Positions 5,119-6,582 of a stretch of DNA of 6,582 nt are shown here, one piece after another. This DNA is from Clostridia bacterium (lineage in GTDB: Bacteria; Bacillota_A; Clostridia; Christensenellales; Aristaeellaceae): contig JAGBAU010000001.1 of assembly GCA_017938785.1 (NCBI GenBank), forward strand, positions 1-6,582, written 5' to 3'. A program made the translations under genes and the position numbers. Each line of letters starts with the position of its first letter. Position 1 is the stretch's first letter. Below the pieces are notes generated by a model, which ran no database searches, had not been told where the DNA came from, and saw only the letters and a program-made list of their open reading frames with translations.

Positions 5119-6444
5119 GTGAAGGGAACGCTGCTGGAGGGCAATATCCGTCGTGAACTGATTGCGCTGGCGCTGCCGCTGCTCATCGGCAATGTGCTGC
5201 AGCAGTTGTACAACACGGTGGATTCTCTCATCATCGGGCATTTCCTGGGAACCCAGGCGTTTTCCGCCGTGGGTGTGGCGGGTACGATCATGAACCTGTT
5301 CATATTTGTGCTCACCGGTTTTTGCACGGGCATATCCATCCTGCTGGCGCAGCTCTACGGCAGCGGTGACAGAGCCAGCTTCCGCCGGGAGGTATTCATT
5401 TCCACCAGCCTGGGCGCTGCGGTGACGCTGGCCCTGAGCGGTATCTTTCTGGCGCTGATGCGTCCCGTGCTCCATATGATCAATTCCCCGGCGGAACTGA
5501 TCGGCTATATTGAGGAATACCTCAGGATCATCATCGGCGGCATGCTGTGCAGCTACCTGTACAATCTGGGTTCGGGTATGCTGCGTGCCATCGGCGATAC
5601 CCGTGCGGCAACGTTCTTTTTGTTCGTGTCCGTGGCGGTGAATGCGGTGACAGACTACCTGTTCGTGGGCGTTTGGCAGATGGGTATCGGCGGCGCGGCA
5701 TGGGCAACGGTGCTTTCCCAGCTGCTGGCGGCGATTTGCTGCATGGTATACATCTTCCGGCGCGACCGGGATTTGATCTGTACCCGCTATGACGTCGGCT
5801 TTGAACGCAGCCTGGTGAAGCGCACGCTGTCCTTCGGCTGTACATCCGCGCTGCATCAGTCCAGCCTCTACATCGGCAAGATTTTCGTGCAGGGCGCGGT
5901 GAACCTGCTGGGCACGCCGGGCATAGCGGCCTATACGGCAACCATGCGCGTGGAGGGCCTGGCCAACTCCCTGGGCACCAGCATGGGTTCGGCCCTGTCG
6001 GTATTCGTTTCCCAGAACCACGGCGCGGGCAAAGCGCAGCGGGAGAAGGATGGCTTCAGGCAGGGCATGGGTCTGGCGGTTGTCATGGCAGTGGTGCTTT
6101 CGTCGCTGATGTATATCCTTGCCAAGCCCAGTATGGGCTGGTTTCTGGATGCGGCGGAGACCCAGGCCATCGCCTACGGTGCGAGCTACATGCGCATGAT
6201 CTCCATCTTCTACCTGCTGTGCTTCACAGGAAATACCTTCGTAGGATTTTTCCGGGGCGTGGGCAGAATGCATGTGCTCTTGATCGGCACCACCCTGCAC
6301 ATCACCATCCGTGCAATCCTGAGCCACCTGCTGGTGGGCAGCATGGGCCTGCAGGCAGTGGCACTGGCCACTGGCATCGGCTGGCTGTGCATGACGGCTT
6401 ACCAGATCATCTGCCTGGTTCGCTGGAACCGGAGCATACAATAA
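5119..6444 (+). CDS. MATE family efflux transporter
   Basis: A 441-residue inner-membrane antiporter of the multidrug and toxic compound extrusion family, normally driven by Na+ or H+. Family length is about 440-460, so it is complete. About twelve hydrophobic segments form two homologous six-helix halves. The N half has LALPLLIGNVLQQLYNTVDSL (17-37), then the loop LLAQLYGSGDRASFRR (75-90), and GSGMLRAIGDTRAATFFL followed by N175 and D179 (VNAVTDYLFV). The C half repeats the loop as FVSQNHGAGKAQRE (296-309) and has GNTFVGFFRGVGRMHV (371-386). These place it in the NorM/DinF-like clade common in Clostridia. The GTG start has AAGGTG 7 bases upstream, 23 bases after the flavoprotein gene. It is the last gene of the operon and is followed at once by a strong terminator. 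Natural substrate unknown. Its presence with the two-component system and a second exporter suggests stress- or drug-inducible export. Confidence 0.94.
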   Translation: MKGTLLEGNIRRELIALALPLLIGNVLQQLYNTVDSLIIGHFLGTQAFSAVGVAGTIMNLFIFVLTGFCTGISILLAQLYGSGDRASFRREVFISTSLGAAVTLALSGIFLALMRPVLHMINSPAELIGYIEEYLRIIIGGMLCSYLYNLGSGMLRAIGDTRAATFFLFVSVAVNAVTDYLFVGVWQMGIGGAAWATVLSQLLAAICCMVYIFRRDRDLICTRYDVGFERSLVKRTLSFGCTSALHQSSLYIGKIFVQGAVNLLGTPGIAAYTATMRVEGLANSLGTSMGSALSVFVSQNHGAGKAQREKDGFRQGMGLAVVMAVVLSSLMYILAKPSMGWFLDAAETQAIAYGASYMRMISIFYLLCFTGNTFVGFFRGVGRMHVLLIGTTLHITIRAILSHLLVGSMGLQAVALATGIGWLCMTAYQIICLVRWNRSIQ

Positions 6445-6475
6445 AGAACGGAATCCGTAAGGATTCCGTTCTTTT
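6443..6475. terminator. Rho-independent terminator of the five-gene operon (possibly bidirectional)
   Basis: Directly after the MATE stop (6442-6444), agaacggaatcc (6445-6456) pairs perfectly with ggattccgttct (6461-6472) across a GTAA loop, a GNRA-type tetraloop. The stem can extend to 14 pairs using 6443-6444 and 6473-6474. The T run after it is short (6472-6475). On the minus strand the A residues at 6443-6445 give a weaker U tract, so it may also serve the convergent gene, whose stop codon starts three bases away (6478-6480). Confidence 0.88.
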
Positions 6476-6477
6476 GC

Positions 6478-6582
6478 TTATTGATTTCGCTCGCAGTAGA
6501 TGCGCACGGCTTCGCCGGCGAAATCAGCGGTGCCCTTGCCGCCCACGCGGTCGATGTTTTCGGTCATCTCGCCGCCGCCGGA
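6478..6582 (-). CDS. Partial CDS, C-terminal end of a probable MerR/TipAS-type regulator
   Basis: Read on the minus strand from the right edge, the frame is open for 34 codons and stops at TAA (complement of 6478-6480). The visible end includes EMTENIDRVGGKGTADF and finishes EAVRIYCERNQ. The pattern of a short segment with xxNID, a Gly-rich turn, GTAxF and a terminal helix AVRIYC resembles the end of the TipAS antibiotic-recognition domain found in MerR-family drug-responsive activators, as I remember that family. Only about an eighth to a seventh of such a protein (~250 residues) is visible, so the family call is tentative while the coding call is fairly safe. Codon use is like its neighbours. 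It converges on the MATE gene, with only the terminator hairpin between them. Confidence 0.55.
   Translation of the reverse strand, partial: SGGGEMTENIDRVGGKGTADFAGEAVRIYCERNQ

Noticed and set aside
4726..6441. A 571-codon open frame on the minus strand covering the flavoprotein and MATE genes
   Set aside because: Same artefact: His/Gln-rich translation, no ribosome site, and it is antisense to a MATE gene with both half-repeat motifs intact.
1..6582. Mobile element, CRISPR array, phage or tRNA genes
   Set aside because: I saw no transposase or integrase motifs, no regularly spaced repeats, no terminal inverted repeats with target duplications and no cloverleaf-like segment. Base composition looks even across the genes.

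Overview
The window is a densely coded, fairly GC-rich bacterial chromosome segment. It most likely comes from an anaerobic Firmicute of class Clostridia, perhaps a gut lineage. This rests on the gene families present (RelQ-type small alarmone synthetase, OmpR-type two-component pair, Nim-like flavin protein, Clostridia-type MFS and MATE carriers), strong GGAGG-like ribosome sites and GTG starts. No 16S or other taxonomic marker is present, so this is inference. There are no tRNA or rRNA genes, insertion sequences, CRISPR arrays or phage genes. Every stretch over 300 bases is coding.

Layout. (1) Bases 2-304 (+) are the C-terminal third of a D-2-hydroxyacid dehydrogenase of the glycerate dehydrogenase type. 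(2) A perfect 30-base palindrome at 304-333, with A and T tracts, is a bidirectional terminator between that gene and a convergent two-gene minus-strand unit. (3) That unit, read from 1492 down to 343, encodes a RelQ-like (p)ppGpp synthetase followed 31 bases later by an unrecognised 145-residue protein with three predicted membrane segments. (4) A 151-base AT-rich divergent intergenic region (1493-1643) holds the promoters for both directions and several short repeats. (5) Bases 1644-6444 (+) form one apparent five-gene operon: response regulator, histidine kinase, MFS transporter, pyridoxamine-5'-phosphate-oxidase-like protein and MATE efflux protein. The junctions are a 4-base overlap and gaps of 27, 3 and 23 bases. 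(6) A strong hairpin with a GTAA loop (6443-6475) ends the operon. (7) Bases 6478-6582 (-) are the C-terminal end of a convergent gene that resembles the drug-binding TipAS domain of MerR-family regulators.

How it may work together. The two-component system has almost no extracytoplasmic loop, so it probably senses something in or at the membrane. It is co-transcribed with two unrelated exporter families and a small flavin/cofactor-binding protein of the type that includes nitroimidazole reductases. That composition suggests a detoxification or drug/stress-response operon, with a possible drug-responsive regulator next door and a stringent-response synthetase transcribed divergently. No wholly new system is evident. 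The least-explained item is the RelQ plus small membrane protein pair. The most informative arrangement is the five-gene sensor/exporter/flavoprotein/exporter operon.
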